Source: UBA11612 sp963976395 (GTDB lineage: Bacteria > Pseudomonadota > Alphaproteobacteria > Rhodospirillales > Rhodospirillaceae). Taken from it: a stretch of 19,699 nt of DNA. The position numbers and the translations under genes were made by a program. How positions within the stretch are numbered: the first letter of the stretch is position 1; every line of letters starts with the position of its first letter. The notes under the pieces were generated by a model. It saw nothing but the letters and a program-made list of their open reading frames with translations, made no database searches and was not told the DNA's origin. Where the stretch lies: contig CAXBLG010000065.1 of assembly GCA_963976395.1 (NCBI GenBank), forward strand, positions 1-19,699. Reading direction: 5' to 3'. Positions 1-6,161 of the stretch are shown here, in pieces.

Positions 1-89
1 CGCGGCTCTACCAAATCGCACCCATCTCGACCAATATGATCCTAAGCTATATCGCCGAGCATATTCTTGGGTTACCGAGGTCTTACTGA
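1..89 (+). CDS. C-terminal end of a probable acyl-CoA dehydrogenase (partial)
   Basis: Reading from base 3 gives 28 residues and a TGA at 87-89, ending in APISTNMILSYIAEHILGLP-RSY. This kind of tail, with an N-M-I-L-x-Y-I-A-E-H-x-L-G-L-P-R-S-Y ending, resembles the last helix of acyl-CoA dehydrogenases, FAD flavoproteins that make the first double bond in acyl-CoA breakdown. The start lies outside the window, so no active-site residue can be checked. The stop overlaps the next ATG as ATGA, which implies translational coupling with the lyase-like gene. The neighbouring acyl-CoA enzymes support the call; the short tail alone would not. Confidence 0.55.
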   Translation, partial: RLYQIAPISTNMILSYIAEHILGLPRSY

Positions 90-973
90 TGCGCCTTCAC
101 CACGAACATCCGCTCCGCCCACTAATCCGCGATGTGACTTTGCGCGACGGATTGCAGAGCATTCCCGAAATTCTAACGACGGACGAAAAGCTCGAAATAT
201 TCGAATGTCTTGTTGATGCGGGCGTACAGGACTTCCAACTCACCTCTTTCGTCAACCCGGTGCGTATTCCTCAGCTGGCGGATGCAGAGGGTTTTTACAC
301 GCGCGCAAAGGGTCGCGGCGTTCATGTCGCCGCTCTTGTCGCCAATTTAAAAGGGTTTGAGCGCGCTGCTCGCGCGGGCGTTAAAGTGATTGATGCTGTG
401 CTGTCGGCGAGCGATCACTACAACAAAAAGAACGCTGCACGGACAGTCGAAGAAAGCGCTGCGGAAGTTGAAATCATGTTGAGCAGGTCGGCGCATGTTG
501 GGTGCGCTGTCGATGTCAGCATCGCCAACTGCTTTCACTGCTTCGGAGAAGGCCTCATCGACCCCGTTAAAGTCTTGGCGTTAACCAAGCGATTTCATGA
601 CGCGGGCGCGCGAACCGTCTGGGTCGCAGACACCACCGGCCACGCCGAGTCCGGCGCTGTCGCAGATTTGGTCGAAAAGGCCTGTCACGTTGGCGTTGAT
701 ATCGGCATGCACCTTCACGATACGTTAGGCCATGCTGGCGAGAATGCCATTGCCGCCCACGGTGCAGGGGCGCGGCGGTTTGACGTAGTGCTCGGCGGAC
801 TTGGCGGGTCGCCGTTTACGCCCGGTGTCGGCGGCAATCTGTCGTTGGAAACCGCCCTCGCCGTCTTCGCTAAGGCCGGGATCGACACTGGTATTGATGA
901 CTCAAAACTGGACGCGGCACGGCAACGGTTCAAGGTCGCCATGGACGATGCCAAATCTCGAATGGCGCAGTAG
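89..973 (+). CDS. HMG-CoA lyase-like DRE-TIM aldolase with altered active site
   Basis: A 294-residue protein of the HMGL-like TIM-barrel family, the usual length for 3-hydroxy-3-methylglutaryl-CoA lyase (last step of leucine breakdown, giving acetyl-CoA and acetoacetate). Visible: the substrate-binding RDGLQ motif (R19, D20), the metal-binding HLHDT (H208, H210, D211) and the glycine-rich signature GGLGGSPFTPG with N250 after it. By alignment with human HMGCL (R41, D42, E72, H233, H235, C266, N275), Glu72 becomes Gln50 and the catalytic Cys266 becomes Ser241, while the other positions are kept. The fold and metal site are therefore clear but classical HMG-CoA lyase activity is doubtful; it may cleave another acyl-CoA or hydroxy acid. 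The ATG sits in an ATGA overlap with the upstream gene. The next gene starts 2 bases after the stop. Confidence 0.85.
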   Translation: MRLHHEHPLRPLIRDVTLRDGLQSIPEILTTDEKLEIFECLVDAGVQDFQLTSFVNPVRIPQLADAEGFYTRAKGRGVHVAALVANLKGFERAARAGVKVIDAVLSASDHYNKKNAARTVEESAAEVEIMLSRSAHVGCAVDVSIANCFHCFGEGLIDPVKVLALTKRFHDAGARTVWVADTTGHAESGAVADLVEKACHVGVDIGMHLHDTLGHAGENAIAAHGAGARRFDVVLGGLGGSPFTPGVGGNLSLETALAVFAKAGIDTGIDDSKLDAARQRFKVAMDDAKSRMAQ

Positions 974-974
974 C

Positions 975-1766
975 ATGAACTCGTTCACAACCCTCATCTG
1001 CACTGAGCCTGCACCTCACGTTTTGCAGATCACTCTTAACCGCCCGGCCGCGGCGAACGCCCTCAACACAAAAATGGGTGAAGAGCTCGGGGCTGTTTTC
1101 CAAAAATACGCCGCGGACCCCGGTGATGTGCGCTGCGTGCTCTTTACCGGCAGTGGACAAAAAGCATTCTGTGCCGGTGGCGACTTAAAAGAGCGCAACG
1201 GCATGACCAACGAAGCTTGGCTTGCCCAGCATGCCATCTTTGAACGCTTTTATTTTGCTATGACCGACTTTCCCCTGCCTATCATCTGTGCCGTGAATGG
1301 GCATGCCTTCGGCGGCGGGTTGGAGATGGTTCTGGCCTCAGACTTCGCTTACGGCGTGGATGATGCCAAATTTGCCCTGACAGAAACCAAACTCGGAATC
1401 ATGCCCGGCGGCGGCGGGACTCAAAACCTTCCCCGCGCCGTCGGTCCGCGCAGGGCCAAGGAAATCATCTTCTCTGCCCGTCCTTTTAGCGCGAGCGAAG
1501 CCGCGGACTGGGGGGTTTTGAACCGCATCTGTACACCTGAAAATTTGATGGCAGAGTGTTTGGATACTGCCACAACCATCGCCGCCAATGGCCCCTTATC
1601 AATCCGTCAGGCAAAGAAGGCTGTCCAGCATGGCTTGCAGACCGACCTCACACGCGGCCTTTGGCTGGAGATCGAAGCCTATAATCGTCTCGTATTTACG
1701 GAAGACCGCCTCGAAGGCGTAAGAGCGTTCAACGAAAAACGCGCCCCCATATTCAAGGGGAAGTGA
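975..1766 (+). CDS. Enoyl-CoA hydratase/isomerase family protein
   Basis: A 263-residue crotonase-fold protein, normal length for the family. The oxyanion-hole segment FCAGGDLKE (about 65-73) and the AFGGGLE segment (111-117) are present, and both catalytic glutamates of a true hydratase align: E117 in GGGLE and E137 in LTETKLG, followed by GIMPGGGGTQ. It should add water to a trans-2-enoyl-CoA (or a 3-methylglutaconyl-type CoA ester) in the cytoplasm. I chose ATG 975 because the family's N-terminus begins there and it lies 2 bases after the stop of the lyase-like gene; a longer reading frame from 801 would overlap that gene by 170 bases. With the dehydrogenase and lyase-like protein it suggests branched-chain acyl-CoA degradation (inference). 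No carboxylase subunits are visible here. Confidence 0.9.
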   Translation: MNSFTTLICTEPAPHVLQITLNRPAAANALNTKMGEELGAVFQKYAADPGDVRCVLFTGSGQKAFCAGGDLKERNGMTNEAWLAQHAIFERFYFAMTDFPLPIICAVNGHAFGGGLEMVLASDFAYGVDDAKFALTETKLGIMPGGGGTQNLPRAVGPRRAKEIIFSARPFSASEAADWGVLNRICTPENLMAECLDTATTIAANGPLSIRQAKKAVQHGLQTDLTRGLWLEIEAYNRLVFTEDRLEGVRAFNEKRAPIFKGK

Positions 1767-2019
1767 TTACGCCCGAAATACGGCCATGACCGGTCAAAGA
1801 TAAGAAGTTCACATCAAAAGCAAAATTCGAACAAAAGTGATTAAGTTGACCCCTCTAAGCCCTTAGAATAGTTTTTGCCCCGCCTGGGGAACGGCTTGTT
1901 ACAGTAGAGACCCCGGCGAGCATATGTGATTGAGAAGTTCATCTGATTAAATGTTTTTCACGCAGCAGTTTTTTTGAGTTCCATTCGTTGCGCTTACAAG
2001 AGTCCACGGAGGCATCTAA

Positions 2020-2433
2020 ATGAGTTTTAAAAAAGAAATCGCTATTGGTTTTATCGCCGCATTTTTGATCGGCGGAACAGCGGTGGCGCAAGTAAAGACG
2101 CCGCGCGGAGGCAATCCCGAAGCCGCCAAAATGAAAAACCCTGTGCCGGCCGATGAAGCCTCTATCGCGCGCGGCAAAGAATACTACGACGACAACTGCG
2201 CGAATTGTCACATGGAAGATGCTTCCGGTGTCGAAGGCGGAATGGGGGAAAGCGGCCCGCCCGCTTCCAATCTTATCGACGAACACACCGATTTCGGCGG
2301 CACCGACGGCGAATTGTTCGCCGTAATCAGAGGCGGTATTTTACCGCAACTCTATATGCCGATGTATGAAGGCGTTATCTCGGATGAAGCGATCTGGGAT
2401 GTCGTCAACTATCTCAATACACTTAAAGAGTAG
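2020..2433 (+). CDS. Exported c-type cytochrome (monoheme)
   Basis: A 137-residue protein with an N-terminal signal peptide (KK then a hydrophobic stretch to about residue 20, probable cleavage after AVA at 23) and one covalent heme site, C60-A-N-C63-H64. M113 or M115 in LYMPMYEGV is the likely sixth heme ligand, and the C-terminal helix IWDVVNYLNTLKE is typical of small class I-like cytochromes. It should carry electrons in the periplasm, possibly membrane-anchored if the signal is not cleaved. The start is supported by the ribosome binding site ACGGAGG at 2006-2012, seven bases before ATG. A second cytochrome c and a GMC dehydrogenase follow on the same strand, which suggests a shared electron-transfer role. 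The donor and acceptor cannot be read from sequence. Confidence 0.9.
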   Translation: MSFKKEIAIGFIAAFLIGGTAVAQVKTPRGGNPEAAKMKNPVPADEASIARGKEYYDDNCANCHMEDASGVEGGMGESGPPASNLIDEHTDFGGTDGELFAVIRGGILPQLYMPMYEGVISDEAIWDVVNYLNTLKE

Positions 2434-2460
2434 GCACTTCGTGCGCCTCACGACGCTGTA

Positions 2461-2487
2461 GCCGCGCGCCCCAATGGGCCGCGCGGC
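2461..2487 (+). other. Strong intergenic hairpin between two cytochrome genes
   Basis: GCCGCGCGCCC (2461-2471) pairs with GGG (2476-2478) and CGCGCGGC (2480-2487), one unpaired C at 2479, around a CAAT loop. No T-tract follows, so it is not a classic intrinsic terminator. It lies 27 bases after the first cytochrome stop and just ahead of the GGGAG ribosome binding site (2492-2496) of the next. It could partly terminate transcription or mark an mRNA processing or stability point that sets different levels for the two cytochromes (inference). Confidence 0.6.
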
Positions 2488-2506
2488 ACACGGGAGAACG
2501 CCCATC

Positions 2507-2881
2507 ATGCGTAACGCTTTTATTTTATCTACCGCGTTGATAGCTCTGCCGCTCGCTGGCGCACTAGCCGACGGTGACGCGGTGATGGGCAAGCGGCAAT
2601 TCGCCCCCTGCTCGGCCTGCCATACCGTTGAGGCCGGCGGACCAAACAAAGTTGGGCCTAATCTGCATGGGATTATCGGCCAAACTGCTGGAATGCGTGA
2701 AGACTTCGTCTATTCGACCGCCCTGAAAGAGTCTGGTGTCGTATGGACCGAAGAGAATCTGCGCGCCTGGATCAAAAAGCCAATGGACTTCATCAAGGGC
2801 ACAAAGATGCCCTTCGGCGGCTATGCGTCGGAAGCCATTCAAGACAACGTCATCGCCTACCTCAAAGAGGCAACTCAATAA
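2507..2881 (+). CDS. Exported class I cytochrome c
   Basis: A 124-residue protein with a signal peptide (hydrophobic 4-19, probable cleavage after GALA at about 21) and the heme-attachment motif C35-S-A-C38-H39. The segment VGPNLHGIIGQTAG and the GTKMPFGG motif, with M101 as likely sixth ligand, are those of mitochondrial-type/cytochrome c2-like class I cytochromes. It should be a soluble periplasmic electron carrier. I start at ATG 2507, where the signal peptide begins and which follows GGGAG (2492-2496). An in-frame ATG at 2474 is rejected because it falls inside the hairpin at 2461-2487 and would put hydrophilic residues before the signal. The GMC dehydrogenase gene starts 24 bases downstream. 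Confidence 0.92.
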   Translation: MRNAFILSTALIALPLAGALADGDAVMGKRQFAPCSACHTVEAGGPNKVGPNLHGIIGQTAGMREDFVYSTALKESGVVWTEENLRAWIKKPMDFIKGTKMPFGGYASEAIQDNVIAYLKEATQ

Positions 2882-2905
2882 CAGCCGCCCCGATGGGAAC
2901 TCCGC

Positions 2906-4543
2906 ATGGCGGCATCTGAGGAAGAGTTCGATTTTATCGTCATTGGGACCGGGTCTGCCGGGTCGGTTGTCGCCGCACGCCTTTCTGAAGACTCCAAGAA
3001 CTCCGTCTGCGTATTGGAAGCCGGACCCAACGACGCCCATCTCTTTATTCACGTTCCAGCGGGCTACATCAAAACTCTTTTCAATCCGAAATATACATGG
3101 CCGTTTAAAAGTGATCCCATACCAGGACTCGGCGGACGCGTAATCAGCGTCACCCAAGGGCGGACTTTGGGCGGATCAAGTTCGATTAACGGGCTTATTT
3201 ACAATCGCGGCCAAGCCAACGACTACAACAGCTGGGCCCAAGCCGGTAATCGCGGCTGGGGATATGCGGATGTGCTGCCCTACTTCAAGCGCGGCGAGCG
3301 GCGAATTGCGAAAATCATCGGCGCACACCACGGTACAGACGGAGAACAACCCGTCACGGATCTGAGTTGGACCCACCCGCTGTTGAAACCGTTTGTCGAA
3401 GGCGCCCAGGAATTAGGTATACCCTTTAACCCCGACTACAACGGCCTGAGCCAAGACGGAGTTGGCTACTACCAGCGCATCATTCACAAAGGCCGCCGCT
3501 TTTCCGCCTACCGCTCGTTCCTTCATCCGGTGCGCGGACGCGCAAACCTTTCCTTACGCACCAACGCTCATGTGGCCGCGATCCTCTTCGAAGGTAAACA
3601 CGCAGTGGGCGTGCGCTATTTTTCCGGTGGGCGCGGCGGTAGTGAGCGCGTCGTCAAGGCGCGCCGCGAAGTGATTGTGTGCGGCGGCACACTCAATACA
3701 CCTCGCCTTTTGCAAATTTCAGGCGTAGGACCGAGCGAGCTCCTAAACGACCTTGGAGTGCGGATAGTCGCTGATTTGGCCGGCGTTGGCGAGAATCTTC
3801 GTGATCATTATGCAGTTCGGATGGTCGCCCAAGTGCGCGGCGTAAACACCATTAACGAATTAAGCCGTGCGCCCAGACTGTGGGGCCAAGTTGCCAGATG
3901 GATGCTAGGCCTGCCTTCCATCCTGTCAGTCAGCCCCTCCCTAGCACATGTGTTCTGGAAGTCGGACCCTGCGCTCTCGACATCAGATATACAGTTCACC
4001 TTTACACCTGCCAGCTACATGGAAGGCATCGCCGGATTGCTCGACACGATACCAGGCATGACTTGCGGCCTGTGGCAACAACGCCCTGAGAGCCAGGGAT
4101 ACGTGCGCGCTAAAACCTCAGACCCTTTTATGCACCCAATAGTGCAACCGAATTATCTGGACCTGGACGTTGACCGGCAAGTGCAAATCGCCGGGGTCCG
4201 CTTAGGCCGTAAACTGTTGGCCACTTCGCCCTTGGCCCCTTTTTACGATCGCGAAGTTCAGCCGGGCGAGGATGTACAAACCGACGATGAGATTTTGGAC
4301 TATTTGCTCACCAAGGGTTCCACTGTTTTTCACTTTATCGGCACCGCACAGATGGGTCCGGCCGCCGCCCCCCGCGCGGTCGTAAGCGATCAGTTGAAGG
4401 TTCACGGTGTAGAGGGATTACGCGTCGCAGATGCCTCCATTATGCCGACGATGCCCTCGGCCAACACCCATGCCGCAGCCATGATGATTGGTGAGAAAGC
4501 CGCCGACATGATCTTAGGTCTAGCTCCTCTTTCTCACACATAA
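2906..4543 (+). CDS. GMC-family FAD-dependent oxidoreductase (choline/alcohol dehydrogenase-like)
   Basis: A 545-residue glucose-methanol-choline family flavoprotein of normal length. The FAD-binding Rossmann motif GTGSAGS sits at 14-20 with E38 at the end of the second strand, and the GMC signature TLGGSSSINGLIYNRG is near 90-105. The C-terminal domain carries the catalytic His476 in FHFIGTAQMG and a second active-site His522 in SANTHAAAMMIGEK. It should oxidise an alcohol to an aldehyde or similar; the substrate cannot be assigned and betA would be an over-call. The first residues are hydrophilic, with no Sec or Tat signal visible, so a cytoplasmic or inner-face location is expected even though the two genes before it encode exported cytochromes. 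Its spacing (24 bases) suggests the same transcript. The ribosome binding site is weak (GGGAA near 2895). Confidence 0.9.
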   Translation: MAASEEEFDFIVIGTGSAGSVVAARLSEDSKNSVCVLEAGPNDAHLFIHVPAGYIKTLFNPKYTWPFKSDPIPGLGGRVISVTQGRTLGGSSSINGLIYNRGQANDYNSWAQAGNRGWGYADVLPYFKRGERRIAKIIGAHHGTDGEQPVTDLSWTHPLLKPFVEGAQELGIPFNPDYNGLSQDGVGYYQRIIHKGRRFSAYRSFLHPVRGRANLSLRTNAHVAAILFEGKHAVGVRYFSGGRGGSERVVKARREVIVCGGTLNTPRLLQISGVGPSELLNDLGVRIVADLAGVGENLRDHYAVRMVAQVRGVNTINELSRAPRLWGQVARWMLGLPSILSVSPSLAHVFWKSDPALSTSDIQFTFTPASYMEGIAGLLDTIPGMTCGLWQQRPESQGYVRAKTSDPFMHPIVQPNYLDLDVDRQVQIAGVRLGRKLLATSPLAPFYDREVQPGEDVQTDDEILDYLLTKGSTVFHFIGTAQMGPAAAPRAVVSDQLKVHGVEGLRVADASIMPTMPSANTHAAAMMIGEKAADMILGLAPLSHT

Positions 4544-4577
4544 GACAAACGAGCTTGGGACTCCTCGATAGGCCGTT

Positions 4578-4605
4578 TTGCATCTTTCCTAAAATAGTCT
4601 AAACT
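4578..4605 (+). promoter_or_regulatory. Probable promoter of the radical SAM gene
   Basis: A TTGCAT -35-like hexamer (4578-4583) and a TAAACT -10-like hexamer (4600-4605) are 16 bases apart. This would start transcription near 4612, giving a leader of about 34 bases before ATG 4646. The LexA box at 4608-4622 covers the predicted start point, as expected for a repressible SOS promoter. The hexamers are moderate matches, and the prediction leans on the operator position. Confidence 0.5.
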
Positions 4606-4607
4606 TT

Positions 4608-4622
4608 GTTCTTGTTTTGTTC
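4608..4622 (+). promoter_or_regulatory. LexA operator (alphaproteobacterial SOS box)
   Basis: GTTCTTGTTTTGTTC is an exact GTTC-N7-GTTC direct repeat, the known LexA-binding consensus of Alphaproteobacteria, which differs from the CTGT-N8-ACAG palindrome of E. coli. It lies 23 bases before the radical SAM start and immediately downstream of a plausible -10. The seven-base spacer TTGTTTT is T-rich, as in many known sites of this class. It predicts repression by LexA and induction after DNA damage. Confidence 0.75.
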
Positions 4623-4645
4623 TTTGGATAGATGTAGGGTTCAGT

Positions 4646-5803
4646 ATGGACTTTGCAGCCCATACTCCGGCCTCCCCTGGCCCCAGTCCCTCCACGGCCC
4701 GTCTCCCCGGCGGCGCCCTGGAGGGCACCCCAGGCGTTCATCATGATGCTCGGCGCGGAAGAGCTGCGATCAGCAATGCCTCCGGCAGATTTGAACGCCA
4801 TCAAAGGTTCGGCACGGATGATGGCTGGAATAATCTGGACTCACCCCCACCCCAGTTGAGAACCCAAGTCTTTCGGGACAGCAGCCGTACAATTATTGCC
4901 CGGAATACGTCGCCGGACGTACCCTTTGATCGCTCCATAAACCCGTACAGAGGCTGCGAACACGGATGCAGTTACTGCTTCGCCAGACCGACACATTCCT
5001 ATCTGGGGCTTTCGCCCGGCCTCGACTTCGAGAGCAAGCTTTTCGCCAAACCCGAAGCGGCCGCGCTGTTGGAAAAAGCGCTGCGCATGCCCAAGTATAC
5101 GTGCCGGCCCATGGCCATGGGTACCAATACGGATCCGTATCAACCGATTGAGCGAGAGCACAAAATCACCCGGTCGGTGCTGGAAGTGCTCGCGCGATTT
5201 AAACACCCGGTGAGCATTGTCACCAAGGGCGCGTTGATAATGCGAGACATTGATATTCTGGCCGAGATGGCAAAGGAAAATTTGGCGCGCGTTTATGTCT
5301 CGGTCACTACCCTTGATCACCGGCTCGCTCGCAAAATGGAGCCCCGCGCCTCGACTCCCAATAGACGCCTAGAAGCCATTAAAGCCCTGAGTGATGCCGG
5401 TGTGCCAACCGGCATAATGTTTGCTCCTGCTATTCCCGGTCTCAATGATCATGAGATGGACTCGATTTTGGCAACCGCCCGGGACGCCGGTGCGACGGAG
5501 GCGGGCTATGTGGTTCTGCGTCTGCCTTTAGAGGTTAAAGCGCTATTCTACGAATGGCTGACCAATGCTGTGCCGGGGCGGGCATCAAGGGTTATGACTC
5601 TCATTCGCGCCATGCGGAGGGGACGCGATTATGACCCTGATTGGAGCCAACGCATGATCGGCACTGGACCGGTCGCGGAAACACTCAGGAATCGTTTTCG
5701 GCTTGCCACTAAGCGTCTTGGATTCAACTGTGAGCGCTTGGCTTTGGATACATCACAATTCAGCCCCCCCCTGAGCCAGGGCAATCAGCTGGCGCTCTTT
5801 TAG
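4646..5803 (+). CDS. PA0069/Rv2578c-type radical SAM protein (spore photolyase-like)
   Basis: A 385-residue radical SAM protein. The [4Fe-4S]-binding motif C104-EHG-C108-SY-C111 (CX3CX2C) lies in the characteristic block RSINPYRGCEHGCSYCFARP, followed by THSYLGLSPGLDFESKLFAK, hallmarks of the family related to spore photoproduct lyase. Such enzymes cleave S-adenosylmethionine to a 5'-deoxyadenosyl radical; the substrate of this subfamily is not established as far as I know. The conserved region begins near residue 37 (RRGRAAISNASGRFE); the first 36 residues are Pro/Ala/Gly-rich and probably disordered. ATG 4646 follows AGGG (4636-4639), and no other in-frame ATG precedes the cysteine block. 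A LexA box covers its promoter, which points to a DNA-damage role (inference). It appears to be transcribed alone. Confidence 0.9.
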   Translation: MDFAAHTPASPGPSPSTARLPGGALEGTPGVHHDARRGRAAISNASGRFERHQRFGTDDGWNNLDSPPPQLRTQVFRDSSRTIIARNTSPDVPFDRSINPYRGCEHGCSYCFARPTHSYLGLSPGLDFESKLFAKPEAAALLEKALRMPKYTCRPMAMGTNTDPYQPIEREHKITRSVLEVLARFKHPVSIVTKGALIMRDIDILAEMAKENLARVYVSVTTLDHRLARKMEPRASTPNRRLEAIKALSDAGVPTGIMFAPAIPGLNDHEMDSILATARDAGATEAGYVVLRLPLEVKALFYEWLTNAVPGRASRVMTLIRAMRRGRDYDPDWSQRMIGTGPVAETLRNRFRLATKRLGFNCERLALDTSQFSPPLSQGNQLALF

Positions 5804-5835
5804 AAGCGGGTTGATCCCCCTGCCGATCTCGGCCC

Positions 5836-5873
5836 AAATAAAAACCGGGCGACTCTTCTTCAGAGCCGCCCGG
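5836..5873 (-). terminator. Rho-independent terminator, minus strand
   Basis: CCGGGCG (5845-5851) and CTCT (5853-5856) pair with AGAG (5862-5865) and CGCCCGG (5867-5873), with one internal mismatch and a five-base loop. On the minus strand the stem is followed by TTTTTATTT (complement of 5836-5844), a strong U-tract. On the plus strand it is followed by CCTCCCCC, so it is directional. It ends whatever is transcribed leftward here: the small RNA candidate or a long 3' tail of the PAS gene. Confidence 0.8.
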
Positions 5874-5960
5874 CCTCCCCCTCCGGCGTAGAACGCCGGC
5901 AACCCCCGGCGCGCTCAAAGCGCGCGATCTCAGGAATTCATATTGCCCAGCGCCTCCCTA
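5836..5960 (-). ncRNA. Candidate small RNA with three hairpins
   Basis: This gene-free stretch folds, read leftward, into three successive hairpins: GCGCGC-TTTGA-GCGCGC (5909-5925), CCGGCG-TTCTA-CGCCGG (5883-5899) and the terminator stem (5845-5873) with a U-tract. Between them lie G-rich unpaired stretches, GGGGGTT and AGGGGGAGG. A weak minus-strand promoter can be drawn (TTGTGA at 5995-5990, TATGTC at 5972-5967, 17 bases apart), giving a transcript of about 125 bases from near 5960. I do not recognise a known Rfam family. The alternative is that this is the 3' untranslated region of the minus-strand PAS gene, or a set of convergent-gene hairpins. The hairpins are seen directly; the existence of a separate RNA is inferred. 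Confidence 0.4.
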
Positions 5961-5966
5961 ACGCTA

Positions 5967-5995
5967 GACATAGGCAGTTTATTGAGGCGTCACAA
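5967..5995 (-). promoter_or_regulatory. Weak candidate promoter for the small RNA
   Basis: On the minus strand TTGTGA (5995-5990) and TATGTC (5972-5967) are separated by 17 bases. They match the -35 and -10 consensus at four and three of six positions. Spacing is ideal but the -10 is poor, so this is only a suggestion. Confidence 0.25.
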
Positions 5996-6161
5996 AACTG
6001 AAAGATGGAATGTGCAAGACAGAGCTGTTCACAAGGATGTTTTAGAACTTCTGTTGCAAAAAAGTCCCAAAACTGGCGTCTGGCATGCACAAGAATGAAT
6101 AAATCGCCTGTTTAAACGGGCAATTTAACGTGAACGAGAACTAGGGGAAAACGATAGAAAT

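Noticed and set aside
801..974. Extended N-terminus of the enoyl-CoA hydratase in an open upstream frame
   Set aside because: These codons are an off-frame reading of the lyase-like gene; the crotonase family starts at the ATG at 975.
1846..1874. TTGACC with TAGTTT 17 bases later, a possible promoter for the first cytochrome gene
   Set aside because: The -10 matches at only three positions and it lies about 150 bases before the gene; I see no convincing promoter in 1767-2019.
1803..1940. Repeated AGAAGTTCA (1803-1811 and 1932-1940)
   Set aside because: Nine bases, no consistent spacing or extension; probably chance.
2564..3157. 197-codon open frame on the minus strand across the cytochrome and GMC genes
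   Set aside because: It lies opposite two well-supported genes, shows no recognisable family or ribosome site, and is explained by codon bias of the genes on the plus strand.
4841..5320. 159-codon open frame opposite the radical SAM gene
   Set aside because: It is antisense to the conserved cysteine block of the radical SAM protein and has no protein-like features.
6106..6121. GCCTGTTTAAACGGGC near-palindrome after the PAS gene as an operator or attachment site
   Set aside because: Short, has a G-T mismatch, occurs once, and has no integrase or repeat partner; at most a weak minus-strand terminator.
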